A stretch of 30,201 nt of DNA, from positions 160,184-190,384 of the forward strand of contig BJOX01000057.1 in the NCBI GenBank assembly GCA_009731375.1, given 5' to 3'. Positions 8,743-19,092 of this stretch are shown here, in pieces. Position numbers and translations under genes: made by a program. Every line of letters starts with the position of its first letter. The stretch's first letter is position 1. The notes under the pieces were generated by a model. That model saw only the letters and a program-made list of their open reading frames with translations. It had not been told where the DNA came from and searched no databases. The stretch is from Paulinella micropora (Eukaryota; Cercozoa; Imbricatea; Euglyphida).

Positions 8743-11700
8743 TCTAATGCTGTTGTGCAGACTGGGCCAACGCTTCCTCTATGTGAAAACAAAGATGTGG
8801 GTACACAGAGACTGCAGCCCCAAGGTAGTCTCATACCCGTTCATACAGCACGGTTACCAATGATAACTGATGCAAATAGGAAGGCGAGACTTGCGATGGA
8901 GGCGAGGAGGCCAATGGCAGACGTATCGCCTCGGCCAAGCAAACAACCACGAACAGACTCAATGTCTACGGTCGCGGCGGGTGGCGAGCAAAAAGACAAT
9001 GTGTGTACTCAAGTACCACAAGACAATGTCGCTCAAATAGTAAACGCACCAGTACCGCAGAATAATAAAAATGTTAATGAGGTGAAGCAGGAGGAGAAGA
9101 AGGAGGAGTTGAAAAACTTAGAGACAAGACTCCAAAATTTGGAACGTAAAGTTCTTGTTCTCGCAGCCAATATACACAGGCCCGATGCTCTGTGTTATAC
9201 GGAACTTTATTGTGAAACATTGAAGACAATATTAAAAGTTGGTAATGATACGATGGCGAATATTAATATTGTCGGCAGGAAGTTTTTTAATCGATACCGG
9301 GACTGGGTGGACGGAAATATGAAAAAGTCAACGGGCACTCTCAAAGGAGTGAGCAGCCGGACGGATATCACGGGAATCATCACACTGACCTTTAAATTGA
9401 AATCCGCACGAGTATACCGTATGGACCTCTATGTCGTCCCCGGTTACCACGGGTCAATATTACTATCGTATGACCAATTGGCTACGATGGGGGCTGTGAT
9501 TGATTGCGCCGCACGGCGAGTGATATATGGAGTAAAAAGAGGAGAAGAGAACGATATTGATCCCTTCAACGCTACTGACTCTTATGAGGCTTATGAGCTG
9601 AGTCTAGCGACGGATCACAAAAAGATGGCCATCGCACATGAGGCACTTGAGGTGTACGTTCACCCCCATGTCGTAAGACCGGATGAACTGTCCTGGACCG
9701 ACAATTGGGAATCCCAAGTGTGCACTGTCACAGTTCCGACATGCCATTGGGACAAAAAGTCTATTGATGACTTAATCGAGAAGCGAAAGGAGGAGATTAT
9801 ATGTGTCGCACAAAGAAGCCCGTCGTTGGCGAGATTCGCGGAAGGAGTAGGAACAGATGTCCATATTACTAACGGATACTGTTTCCATGCGAAAGTAGGA
9901 GAAGAAAAAAGGGAGGCGTTTGTACCAAGGAGAACGGGGCGAATCCCGGATACTCCACCAGAAACTATTAAAAGTTTTATTACTGATTTCTGGGGTGACG
10001 AGCCCACGTGGCCGCGTTCACTGTCTGAAGTGAAGAAATGCTTACGGACTTTATTCGAAAATAATAAGCCGTATACTATTATCCTGCCATATAATGAGAA
10101 GGCGATATGGGCGCAGGAAATAAGGGACCGGCTTATTGATCATCCTATACCGGTACCCTCTCGCAAGCAACAGCTAGTGGTGGCTTGTCGTATGGGAACT
10201 CGTGAGCAGAGCAGTGCATACAAGCGGAAGCTCAGAGACCTCGACAAGTTGAAATTGATACCGCAAGCATTCACATGCTTTGATGGTTTTTACACCCGTA
10301 AAGCTCCTTTGCAATACGCGAGACTCATTGACATGCTGGTGGAGCTCGGTAAAGATGATGAGCCGGACACGGTCACGTATGAAAAGACGGGCCTAGATGA
10401 TGTCTCGGAAGAGGACTTAGGCTTGGAGGAGGACAGAGAACCCCTCAAGCAGCATAAGCAGATGTCTGATGAAGATTTTCAAGAGGCGGCGCGGAAAATA
10501 TTGGAAGAAGGAGTAGGCACGGAGAAGGAGAAGGAGCTTTTAAAAGCCAAATTAGAGGCGAACAAGGAAATTTTTGACCCTCCACATGCAGGTGGTGTCA
10601 AGCCTGAAGATTTCACTGCGGTTATTTACAAAATACCGGGTGCGGAGCCGTCACCGGCACCACGAAGGGCGAATTTGAGTATACATGAGGCGAAGATAGC
10701 GGAGGAGCTAGCAAGACAGCTGCTCAATGAGGACTTTATTGAGAGATCAACATCTCCAATAGTCTCACAACCGAGAATAGTGCCGAAGCCAGGAGGAGAA
10801 TGGCGCCTGACAGTTAACTATGCTCGTGTTAACAAGGTGCTGGAGGAAGAGAGAAATCCTCTCCCGACATTAGAAGAAGGAAGGAGAGTACTGCGGAATG
10901 CAAAATTCTATTCGGTCATTGACCTTAAGAATGGCTTCTGGCAGATACCACTGGAGGAAAAGTCCAGATGGCTGACGGCGTTTGTGGTGGGTATGGAAAT
11001 ATACCAATGGAAAGTGCTTCCGATGGGCCTCAAGCAAGCCCCAGGACTTTTCCAGAAGGCGATGCAGAAGATGTTGAGCAGTCAGTACGATGATTTGTCT
11101 GACGGTGGCTTTATGAGAAGGCGGGGACAGAAGGCGGGAGAATATGCATTTTGCTATATCGATGACATTATCGTATACTCTAACACAATGGAGGAGCATA
11201 TCGATCATTTGTCCGATATATTCAGGCGCATCGGAGCTTTTGGCCTGAAGTGCAATCTAAAGAAGTGTCAACTTGCCAAGACGAGTGTGACATACTTAGG
11301 GTACGAGATCTCCCATAATCGAGTCTCGATATCCAAAGAGAAGAGGGAGGAGATTATGAATCGACCGATACCGAAGAACCGCACTGAATTGCACTCATTC
11401 CTTGCGATGGCGCAATACTATAGCCAGTTTATACCCGATTGGGGTGCAACACGGGCTAAAGTGGAGAAAATGATAGATTTTGGAGACTTTGAGAAGTGGG
11501 ACGAAGAGGCTTTGCAAGCGTTTCATGCGCTCAAAGATCTCATTTACAAAGACCCGAAAGACGGAGGACTGGTGTTAACGATGCCCGACTTTACGAAACA
11601 ATTCGTAGTCGATACAGACGCATCTAAGTTTGCGATTGGGGCTGTATTACAACAAGAGGATGAGGAGAAGAAATTACGCCCAATCATGTTTATTAGTAGG

Positions 11701-14493
11701 AAGTTGTGTGCGGCGGAGAGAAACTATTGCACAAGGCAAAGAGAGGCGTTGGCGGTAGTATGGGCCCTCAAGAGGCTCAGAGAGTATTTGTGGGGAGGAC
11801 CTCAATTTACTGTCAGAACTGATCATCATAACCTGTTATGGTTGATGAATCATGAACAGACGGGACGGCTGGCGCGGTGGCAAGCGTTCTTGTCTTGTTT
11901 CGATTTTACAATGGTCCATCTACCGGGAAAGCGAAATGTGGTCGCTGATAGCCTCTCTAGGCTAGAGTTTAACTCAGAAGTATCGGCGTTGGTGTCCACG
12001 GTGGAGATGGAAGACTTGTCCACTGACAAGGTGTATGAGGTCAGCCACATTGAGGCGATGGAGATGGCGAGTGGAGTCCGATATGACCGCACAGGTCTAC
12101 GGTACAGTCCACAAGGCCCGGATCACGGGATATGTTGTGAGCTACATACCCAGGAGGACGCTGAGTGGTCCTATGAGGTATATGAGAATGCGAAGGCGAA
12201 CATAAGAGAGGAAGAGGAGACGCAGGAAGTTTATGCGGAGCCTCCTCAAGAGCGGAGAAGTGACCTAGACGATGACCCGGAAAGAATCGGGGTACGGCTA
12301 GAAGATGGTACTATCCATATAGCCTCGCCTACCGCATGGAGGCAACAACAGGCTCAAGATCCGGAGTTTAAAGAACTGATACAGTTATATCAGAACCCGG
12401 ATGAGCTACGGATGACGAAAGCGATCAAAGATCAGATGAAGGAGATGGGATGGAGAGATGGTCTACTGTGGTACAAGGGCCTTCACGGTCGCTATGCGTC
12501 ACAGCCGGACAAATGGACCCTTTGGGTACCGGAGAGTCTGAGACGATTTATATTTGTCGCAGCCCACAATTGCCCACTTTTGGCGCATCCGGGTCGACAA
12601 CGAACTCATATGTTCGTAGCGAGGCGATTCTGGTGGAAGAAGATGAAGGAGGAGATAGATCAGGCGGTGGATGCATGCATCCCGTGCAAGATAAACAAAA
12701 CACCACTGAAGGCAAATTTCGGCCTGATTGGCGAATTTCCTCTTCATGCGGGGATGTTTGAGTTTATACACATTGATCATGTGGGACCTTTCCCAGAATC
12801 GAAGGATGGTTACAAATACCTCCTTACGGCTATTGACAGAGCCACCAACTATGTGTGGATCATCCCTGTCAAAGACGTTACCGGCAAGACGACGGCCGAG
12901 GCGCTGATCGATAGGATCATCTCACAGATCGGAGTACCAAGAAAGATATGTTCTGATCGAGGCTCGGACTTTAATAACGAGGTCATCGACAAACTATCTA
13001 AGTATTACGGGATGAAATGGCAATATGTTACTGCCTATAACCCGCGAGCAAATGGGAAAATCGAGCGGGTACACAGACCCCTCAAAGCCTCGCTAAAGAT
13101 GTATTGCACGAAGAAGGAGAATCAAAGAGCATGGGTCGAGGCAGCACCATCATTTGCGTTTGCAATGAACTGTCTACCCTCTACGGCGTTAGGAGGCTCG
13201 AAGAGCTCAATCTCGCCATATCAGTTAGTATATGGGCGTGAGCCTGATATCCCGACTTCGCTCCTTCACCCAAAAGACACTTGGGCGGATGCGGATGAGT
13301 TGTTTGGGATGAGACTTAGAGTGAAGATGGAGGCGGAACAAATAGTCAGGGCGCATAGAGAGGCGGAGCGCCGAAAGACTGATGCTGAAGGGGTGCGACA
13401 AGCGCACTTGGATCAGATCAAGTTCCAGGTCGGGGATATTGTACTATTGTACCATCCTCAAGTCCCGAAGGGAGTCAGCTCTAAGCTGTTCACTCACTGG
13501 AAAGGACCTTATCAGATTATGGAACAGACGGGACCTCTGAATTACAAGATCAGGGGTAGAGGGAAGGTGCAAATTGTGAATGTAAGAAGGCTGATTAAGT
13601 ATGATCCCTTCTTACTGGAAGATGAATCCGTTGAGGAGGCGTTAAAACGGATGAAGGATGATTTCAAAGAGGTGCCGCCCATCCACAAGGAGGCTGGCAT
13701 AGACCAAGACGATGCTTATCGGGCACCGATAGCTGAGAAGGAGGAGAGTGAGGTGGACAGCAAGGAGAAGACTGACCGCATAAGCGCGGTGGGGACTCAG
13801 TCCAAGTCTCCGCGAGAGCATAGCGGAAAGAAGGAGAAGATCACAGAGGCGCAGCTAAGGAGAGCGCGGAATGATCTTATCAACGACCAACCGAGGAAGG
13901 CGATGAGGTCGATGAGATCAAAGGACGTCCACCAGGAGGAGGAGGGGACGGACACTGACCCAAACGCGGGCAACGTTGAGATTGTCCATGAGCGATGGAA
14001 GGAAGGCGATGCGATAGCAACCATCGCATGGGTGAAAAATGTTTTCTATCTGATGAGACCAGCGGAACAACATGTCGCTGATGACACTCTCTCAGACTTA
14101 TACTTGATGCGGGTCGTGGCGGTCCCACGACAGATGCGTGTCACACGGACACTCAAAATATCATCAGCCGCAAAGATAGTACAACCGATACTCCAGTTCT
14201 GGAGAAGTATGGACCCGGTTGAGGATCCAAAGGCAAGACATTATCTGCCAGTATATAAAGACGCAAAAAGTCTCGAGACATGGGATGATACAATTACTCC
14301 CAGAGACAAGGATTACACTGCGTGGACCATTCAGACACTGCCAAGAGGAGTGCTTGATGTCCCTTTTGAATTATCGTTGGGCGGAATCCCTAATAAGATC
14401 TGGGACATTCTCGAACAGTCAAAGTTCGATCTGACTTTTGTTGGTGGTCCTCCACCAGGCAAAGAAATCCGCGCCAGACGACGAAGGCAGTGA
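8680..14493 (+). CDS. pol: Pol polyprotein (PR-like, RT, RNase H, integrase)
   Basis: This is 1,937 codons in the gag frame with no ATG near the start (first in-frame ATG at 8860), so it is probably made as a Gag-Pol fusion. Domains in order: a protease-like fold (about 9196-9530) with NDTMANINIV where D-T/S-G is expected; a linker of about 340 residues; RT (about 10600-11480) with DLKNGFWQIPL, LPMGLKQAPGLFQ and YIDD at 11155-11166; RNase H (about 11590-11960) with DTDAS, REALAVVWAL and RTDHHNL; integrase zinc module H-X6-H-X29-C-X2-C (about 12565-12690) and catalytic core with Asp at 12775 and 12955 and Glu at 13063 (D-D-35-E); a GPY/F module (HWKGPYQI, about 13440-13600). A further 290 residues follow that I do not recognise. 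All RT and integrase catalytic residues are present. Confidence 0.95.
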   Translation: MEGEEERKEKTVKFNPKVTVLSNAVVQTGPTLPLCENKDVGTQRLQPQGSLIPVHTARLPMITDANRKARLAMEARRPMADVSPRPSKQPRTDSMSTVAAGGEQKDNVCTQVPQDNVAQIVNAPVPQNNKNVNEVKQEEKKEELKNLETRLQNLERKVLVLAANIHRPDALCYTELYCETLKTILKVGNDTMANINIVGRKFFNRYRDWVDGNMKKSTGTLKGVSSRTDITGIITLTFKLKSARVYRMDLYVVPGYHGSILLSYDQLATMGAVIDCAARRVIYGVKRGEENDIDPFNATDSYEAYELSLATDHKKMAIAHEALEVYVHPHVVRPDELSWTDNWESQVCTVTVPTCHWDKKSIDDLIEKRKEEIICVAQRSPSLARFAEGVGTDVHITNGYCFHAKVGEEKREAFVPRRTGRIPDTPPETIKSFITDFWGDEPTWPRSLSEVKKCLRTLFENNKPYTIILPYNEKAIWAQEIRDRLIDHPIPVPSRKQQLVVACRMGTREQSSAYKRKLRDLDKLKLIPQAFTCFDGFYTRKAPLQYARLIDMLVELGKDDEPDTVTYEKTGLDDVSEEDLGLEEDREPLKQHKQMSDEDFQEAARKILEEGVGTEKEKELLKAKLEANKEIFDPPHAGGVKPEDFTAVIYKIPGAEPSPAPRRANLSIHEAKIAEELARQLLNEDFIERSTSPIVSQPRIVPKPGGEWRLTVNYARVNKVLEEERNPLPTLEEGRRVLRNAKFYSVIDLKNGFWQIPLEEKSRWLTAFVVGMEIYQWKVLPMGLKQAPGLFQKAMQKMLSSQYDDLSDGGFMRRRGQKAGEYAFCYIDDIIVYSNTMEEHIDHLSDIFRRIGAFGLKCNLKKCQLAKTSVTYLGYEISHNRVSISKEKREEIMNRPIPKNRTELHSFLAMAQYYSQFIPDWGATRAKVEKMIDFGDFEKWDEEALQAFHALKDLIYKDPKDGGLVLTMPDFTKQFVVDTDASKFAIGAVLQQEDEEKKLRPIMFISRKLCAAERNYCTRQREALAVVWALKRLREYLWGGPQFTVRTDHHNLLWLMNHEQTGRLARWQAFLSCFDFTMVHLPGKRNVVADSLSRLEFNSEVSALVSTVEMEDLSTDKVYEVSHIEAMEMASGVRYDRTGLRYSPQGPDHGICCELHTQEDAEWSYEVYENAKANIREEEETQEVYAEPPQERRSDLDDDPERIGVRLEDGTIHIASPTAWRQQQAQDPEFKELIQLYQNPDELRMTKAIKDQMKEMGWRDGLLWYKGLHGRYASQPDKWTLWVPESLRRFIFVAAHNCPLLAHPGRQRTHMFVARRFWWKKMKEEIDQAVDACIPCKINKTPLKANFGLIGEFPLHAGMFEFIHIDHVGPFPESKDGYKYLLTAIDRATNYVWIIPVKDVTGKTTAEALIDRIISQIGVPRKICSDRGSDFNNEVIDKLSKYYGMKWQYVTAYNPRANGKIERVHRPLKASLKMYCTKKENQRAWVEAAPSFAFAMNCLPSTALGGSKSSISPYQLVYGREPDIPTSLLHPKDTWADADELFGMRLRVKMEAEQIVRAHREAERRKTDAEGVRQAHLDQIKFQVGDIVLLYHPQVPKGVSSKLFTHWKGPYQIMEQTGPLNYKIRGRGKVQIVNVRRLIKYDPFLLEDESVEEALKRMKDDFKEVPPIHKEAGIDQDDAYRAPIAEKEESEVDSKEKTDRISAVGTQSKSPREHSGKKEKITEAQLRRARNDLINDQPRKAMRSMRSKDVHQEEEGTDTDPNAGNVEIVHERWKEGDAIATIAWVKNVFYLMRPAEQHVADDTLSDLYLMRVVAVPRQMRVTRTLKISSAAKIVQPILQFWRSMDPVEDPKARHYLPVYKDAKSLETWDDTITPRDKDYTAWTIQTLPRGVLDVPFELSLGGIPNKIWDILEQSKFDLTFVGGPPPGKEIRARRRRQ

Positions 14494-14700
14494 CAAAGAA
14501 ACTATTTTTCTTTATGCGTCTCAAATAAACTGATTGATTGCCCACGGCGTATCATGATTTGATCATGCATCATCAGTTATCAATATGAATATTAAAAAGA
14601 CTCAGTGATATAACTTGGCATTCGATCGCAACATACGAGTGCGAAAGGTCGATCGACGATGATACTACACCGTATACGGGGATCGCTAGTGTATTGAGCG

Positions 14701-14988
14701 ATGGTGTTCCCGGGTATGACCCTTTCCAAGTCCTGGGATGATGTTCTCGAAAATGAAATGTTCTCTGAAACTTTCATTAAATTATTTTTTACGATAGATT
14801 ATATACTGTCGTACCTGAGCACGGTCAATCTCTACTTGTGTCGGTATATCGCAGGGTCGGGTACATACACCTCGACTTCGGATATAGCTATTAGGACTGG
14901 CCCCCTAATACTATATCATAGGATATCCGCCTTATACAAGGGTATGTCATTAAAAAAGACAATGTACTTACGATCTCCCTGTGAATAA
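14701..14988 (+). CDS. Small ORF of unknown function in the env position
   Basis: An ATG-started frame of 95 codons sits 207 nt after the pol stop. Its middle contains a hydrophobic, membrane-segment-like stretch (FIKLFFTIDYILSYLSTV). It resembles no family I know. It may be a chance frame in the 3' untranslated region or a small accessory ORF of the element. Confidence 0.2.
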   Translation: MVFPGMTLSKSWDDVLENEMFSETFIKLFFTIDYILSYLSTVNLYLCRYIAGSGTYTSTSDIAIRTGPLILYHRISALYKGMSLKKTMYLRSPCE

Positions 14989-15246
14989 TAATAATAATAA
15001 TGATAATGATAATAAGAAGAAGGAGATCAAAGGGGGAATCGTACTACAGCACCACGTTGCTTGCATTTTTTATTAATAGTACGTTTGTTCTTGACATACT
15101 GCCGAAAAAAAAAAGAAATTGAGGGAAGGAGTTCAAAATTTACAAGAAAGGCTAGAGAATCCGCTTTGACGTGCCGTATGAGGATATATTTATCGTCTTT
15201 TAGTGTCTATCCGTGGGTCGATGCGCTGTGTGGCATGACTCCATAG

Positions 15247-15290
15247 CGCATACTATTTGCAGAAAGAACGCATACTATTTGCAGAAAGAA
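15247..15290. repeat. 22-bp direct repeat, two copies
   Basis: CGCATACTATTTGCAGAAAG plus AA occurs twice, back to back, about 45 bp upstream of the polypurine tract. Confidence 0.95.
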
Positions 15291-15333
15291 ATCAGAAGGT
15301 GTATGACGAAAATGCTATTTCCGTCATAAAATC

Positions 15334-15342
15334 GGGAGGGGG
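15334..15342 (+). other. Polypurine tract (plus-strand primer)
   Basis: GGGAGGGGG lies three bases (TAC) before the 3' LTR, the usual position for the RNase H-resistant primer of plus-strand DNA synthesis. Confidence 0.75.
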
Positions 15343-15345
15343 TAC

Positions 15346-15581
15346 TGTAGGCATCACCCCCGGATAGCCGGTAAAAAGTACCTTTTCCTGGTGACAGGTG
15401 CAGCAGCTTGTTTTTCAGTATTATTTGTCCGGATTGGACCTGATGCCATTTTATTCCTGGTCTGTTGCAGTTTTCCTTTTTGTCTTCACTGAGCTAATAT
15501 AACGAGACATCATTCTCATTCTTGAGGACTGTGTTTGGTTGTATTACCGACTTTTTACGAGCTATCGTTGGGGGCAGTACA
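15346..15581 (+). repeat. 3' LTR
   Basis: The 236-bp LTR begins TGTAGGCATCACC and ends GGGGGCAGTACA. It matches the 5' LTR except for six substitutions and one missing C in the early C run. Confidence 0.97.
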
Positions 15582-15585
15582 TTGC
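15582..15585. other. Target-site duplication, right copy (TTGC)
   Basis: TTGC follows the 3' LTR and matches 4956-4959. Confidence 0.85.
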
Positions 15586-15741
15586 TAGCTCTTGATCTGA
15601 ATCTTCTGACATTTCCGACTGGCTGGTTTACTGTGACAAGTCTTGTTCCGATGTATGAAATTTGATCGACAGCAACTACCAACGCAAAACAAAACAAAAA
15701 GCAAAAAAAAAAAAAACAAAAAAAAACCGCTTGCTTGAAAT

Positions 15742-15803
15742 TCGATTTCCTTGACTCTTTAAACACTACATGTCGATTTCCTTGACTCTTTAAACACTAC
15801 ATG
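15742..15803. repeat. 31-bp tandem duplication
   Basis: Two identical adjacent copies start TCGATTTCCTTGACTC and end CACTACATG. Confidence 0.95.
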
Positions 15804-16410
15804 ACCAAGTACACCTGTAACTCGCAAACGACTAGTGCTTACACATGACGAAGTATATGTGCAAGTTGGAAACTACGTCCCATATCTGCAAGTTGGAAAC
15901 GACGACTGCTTACACATATACTTCCTCATGTAGTTTCCAGAGTCTAGGAAATCCTACTTCACAGAGTTTGCTCGCCTCACACTCTCACCATCCCGCTTAT
16001 TTCAAACTTTATTTCAAAAGAAAAGTCAACGAAAAAGCAATCCTTTTGCCCTTGCTATTCACAATTCAGTAATTTTCTTATCCGGCTGCTCAATTTCTGA
16101 ACAATTCTTTAGTGTCCGGCTACTCAATTCCTGCACAATTGGATACGAAAAAGGAAATTTGAACGTAACGTCAAAAAGCGATTACGAACTAACTAACGAA
16201 CTAACTAACGAACGAACACACGAAAAAAAAATTAAACGCAAAAGCGGAAAAAAAGGCAAAAAAAAAAAATTTAGCTCCTCAGGTATATGCCCTGCGGGCC
16301 GAATATGGTAATACAGGAATAATTACTAAGTATTAAGTACATAGGAGAGTGAAGCTACCGTGACTATACGGTTATGCTGTAGTGGACTAGGATCTAATTA
16401 ACTTGTCCAA

Positions 16411-16460
16411 TGTCTCTGAGTCTCAGAGACACACAGAGTCGGCCGGAAAACAGTCCGGCC
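16411..16460. other. Two adjacent perfect hairpins
   Basis: TGTCTCTGAG (16411-16420) pairs with CTCAGAGACA (16422-16431) around one base. GGCCGGA (16441-16447) pairs with TCCGGCC (16454-16460) around AAACAG. The surrounding DNA is AT-rich. A structured RNA, a terminator-like element or a transposon remnant are all possible. Confidence 0.6.
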
Positions 16461-16901
16461 CTTAAGGGGAGCTGAAAAGGCAAATAAAAATTTACTGTTA
16501 AAACAATTGACGGTCCTACAGCTCATAAATAGGTTTGGGGAGTCCTAAAACACTATATCTCCAAATCTACGTAGTTTTTGTTGACAAAGCACATGAAGTC
16601 CAAAAGAAAAATGGTCAAAACTTTTTTGACTTCAATATTTTTGTATCTATCGTACGTATATGTCACTGAGACATGATTACACTAAAAAAATTGTAGCAGC
16701 AAGGTCCAGGAAAAAATGTACAGGCATGTGTAGGTCAGACAGGTGAAGTTGTGAAAACCCACTTTTTGGTTTGTAGCTTCTGGGCAAAATTGCAACAAAA
16801 ATAAACAAAAATCCTTTGGTGGAGCTTTAGTTTATGATAATAAAAGATGATTCCAATACTTAAAAGTCTTAAAACTGATGAATACTAAGATGTATATGAC
16901 A

Positions 16902-17252
16902 TGTATGTATGTATGTATGTATGTATATATAAGGGCGAGGAGTGACGCTCAGAGTGCGACGAGATGTTGTTGTTGTGTTGTTGTTGTTGTTGTTCTTGTT
17001 GTTGTTGTTGCTGTTAGAGCGCGACGAGTTGCGATAGGGCCAGCAGCGCATAGCTAGATTCCATACGACGATACCTAGCGGACACACACACACACACACC
17101 AACATGAATACAATCATACACAACAAAGACTACTAAGCGAGTTAGTGAGAGAGTGAGTGTTGTGACGGACAGTAGGGTCCCACATGCTTCTGATGTTTCC
17201 AGTAAGCGGTCTATCTTGAGGTAGTTGCTGTTTTTGTGTGTATGTGTATATA

Positions 17253-17284
<32 letters not shown>

Positions 17285-17297
17285 GGGGGGGGGGGGG
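16902..17297. repeat. Microsatellites downstream of gene A
   Basis: (GTAT)n, (TTG)n at about 16964-17012, (CA)n at 17083-17098, (GT)n and (GA)n tracts, ending in a G run of 13 at the gap. Between them lie the exon echo at 17163-17229 and a minus-strand stretch at about 17020-17075 ending in a stop (LSQLVAL then TAA). That stretch could be a terminal exon of gene A, but I could not prove it. Confidence 0.8.
17163..17229 (-). pseudogene. Diverged copy of gene A exon 11
   Basis: The minus strand encodes NYLKIDRLLETSEACG, matching [16 protein letters not shown] of exon 11. It has its own AG acceptor (AACAG) and the same GTCACAAC after the homologous end. It may be a duplicated exon or a non-functional echo. 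Confidence 0.6.
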
Positions 17298-17479
17298 NNN
17301 NNNNNNNNNNNNNNNNNNNNNNNNNNNNNNNNNNNNNNNNNNNNNNNNNNNNNNNNNNNNNNNNNNNNNNNNNNNNNNNNNNNNNNNNNNNNNNNNNNNN
17401 NNNNNNNNNNNNNNNNNNNNNNNNNNNNNNNNNNNNNNNNNNNNNNNNNNNNNNNNNNNNNNNNNNNNNNNNNNNNNNN
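17298..17479. other. Assembly gap, 182 N
   Basis: N run between a G homopolymer and a (GA)n tract. Confidence 1.
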
Positions 17480-17551
<72 letters not shown>

Positions 17552-17561
17552 ATATCTTTGC

Positions 17562-17593
<32 letters not shown>

Positions 17594-17599
17594 TGTGAC

Positions 17600-17734
17600 G
17601 GGTAGTAGGGCCCCGCCGCTTCCGATGTTTCCAGGATGCGGTCGATCTTGAGGTAGTTGCTTTCTTTGATCCAGGGCCGTCTGGGCACTTCGCGATCGTT
17701 CAGCCAATAGCTGTTGACACAAACACATAATGGC

Positions 17735-17765
<31 letters not shown>

Positions 17766-17847
17766 GGTGTTGTTGTTGTTGTTGTTGGTGTCGTTGTTGT
17801 TGTTGTCAAGTGGGAGCCGAAGGGAATGAAACTTTCACCGTGTGTGC

Positions 17848-17886
<39 letters not shown>

Positions 17887-18802
17887 TGTTGTGTGTGTTT
17901 CCGTGCGTGTGCTTGTCTGTTTACATGGGAAAAGGGAGGCAGAGGAAAACCATATAAATACTAACATCATTATTACTATCTTTAAAAAATATTAATATTG
18001 AAGAACGATGATATGAATACTTAATGTTGACCGTGTGTTCCATCGAACAAGGGCAGCTAAGCAGAGGCACAGTCGTTTGATTAATTGATTAATTGCTTGA
18101 GAGTGATTGATTGAGTTAGTGAGGTACTGCGTGTATGTTGACCGTGTGTTCCATCGACAAGTGGTAGCTACGAACTCAGCGGCGTGTGTGTGTGCTCATG
18201 TATGCCATTGATTGCTTGATTGAGGTGAATGAGTGAGTGAGTGAGTGAGTGAGTGAGAGTTGACCGCGTGTTCCATCGGAACGTGGTGGCTAAGAACTCG
18301 GAGGCGCAGTCGCTGCCGTACTCCAGAGCTCCGTTGAGGCAGACGTCGATGTACGTTTGCAATATGGGAGCCTCGTAGCTGGCTGAGCGCAACCCCGTGC
18401 CGGGCGGTGCGCCTGATAGATAGATAGATAGATGGATGGATGGATGGATGGATGGATGGATGGTTGGATGGTTGGATGGTTGGATGGATATAGATATAGA
18501 TATAGATATAGATATAGTCTAGATCCAGATATGAATGAAGATATAAACAGAGATATAGATGAAGATACCTGGGTTGGGCGAGATGGGGATGTAGGTCATA
18601 ATCTTCATTTCGCGCGTAGATAGATAGATTCATAGATTCATAGATTCATAGTAAATAGATAATAGATGATTAGATAAATAGCTGTTTTGAACCTGGGTTG
18701 GGAGAGATGGGGATGTAGGTCATGATCTTACCTGGGTTGGGTGAGATGGGGATGTAGGTCATTATCTTCACTTCGCGCGGGATGGAGTGCCAGCTGAGCA
18801 TC

Positions 18803-18887
<85 letters not shown>

Positions 18888-18908
18888 GAATGGATGGATG
18901 GATGGATG

Positions 18909-18947
<39 letters not shown>

Positions 18948-19013
18948 GGATGGATGGATGGATGGATGGATGGATGGATGGATGGACAGACAGACAGACA
19001 GACAGACAGACAT

Positions 19014-19092
<79 letters not shown>

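Larger units (their letters stand above)
14494..15333 (+). other. 3' region of the retrotransposon, no env seen
   Basis: About 840 nt lie between the pol stop and the polypurine tract. They hold an AATAAA at 14524-14529, an AATAAT/GATAAT run near 14986-15012 and a 22-bp direct repeat. No envelope-like protein is recognisable. Confidence 0.7.
4960..15581 (+). mobile_element. Full-length Ty3/gypsy-type LTR retrotransposon
   Basis: The 10.6-kb element has every expected part in order: 5' LTR, candidate primer-binding site, a 786-nt leader, gag, pol (protease-like, RT, RNase H, integrase with GPY/F module), a polypurine tract and 3' LTR, with a TTGC duplication outside. The domain order RT-RNase H-integrase defines the Ty3/gypsy group. 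There is no chromodomain and no recognisable env. Gag and pol frames are intact, while the LTRs differ at six substitutions and one single-C indel, so the insertion is not brand new but could still encode functional protein. Unusual traits are gag-pol separated only by UGA, a CCCH rather than CCHC finger in Gag, an altered protease motif, and long extra segments in Pol. Confidence 0.97.
15586..16860. other. Intergenic stretch without a recognisable gene
   Basis: On the minus strand a short ATG frame at 15612 (MSEDSDQELA) leads into the retrotransposon and may be the 5' end of the disrupted gene at 4628-4951. The rest holds A-rich runs (15700-15726), a 31-bp direct repeat (15742-15772 and 15773-15803), GAACTAACTAAC repeats near 16185-16212, and two perfect hairpins at 16411-16460. 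No longer coding frame is convincing. Confidence 0.6.

Noticed and set aside
8713-14493. Pol starting at a GTG codon at 8713
   Set aside because: Nuclear genes do not normally start at GTG. The frame is open back to the gag stop, so fusion by readthrough explains it better.
13440-14493. Chromodomain at the integrase C terminus
   Set aside because: A GPY/F module is visible, but the following residues lack the aromatic cage pattern and spacing of a chromodomain.
14494-15345. Envelope gene of an errantivirus-like element
   Set aside because: There is only one 95-codon frame here, without a signal peptide, cysteine pattern or fusion-like region that I could recognise.
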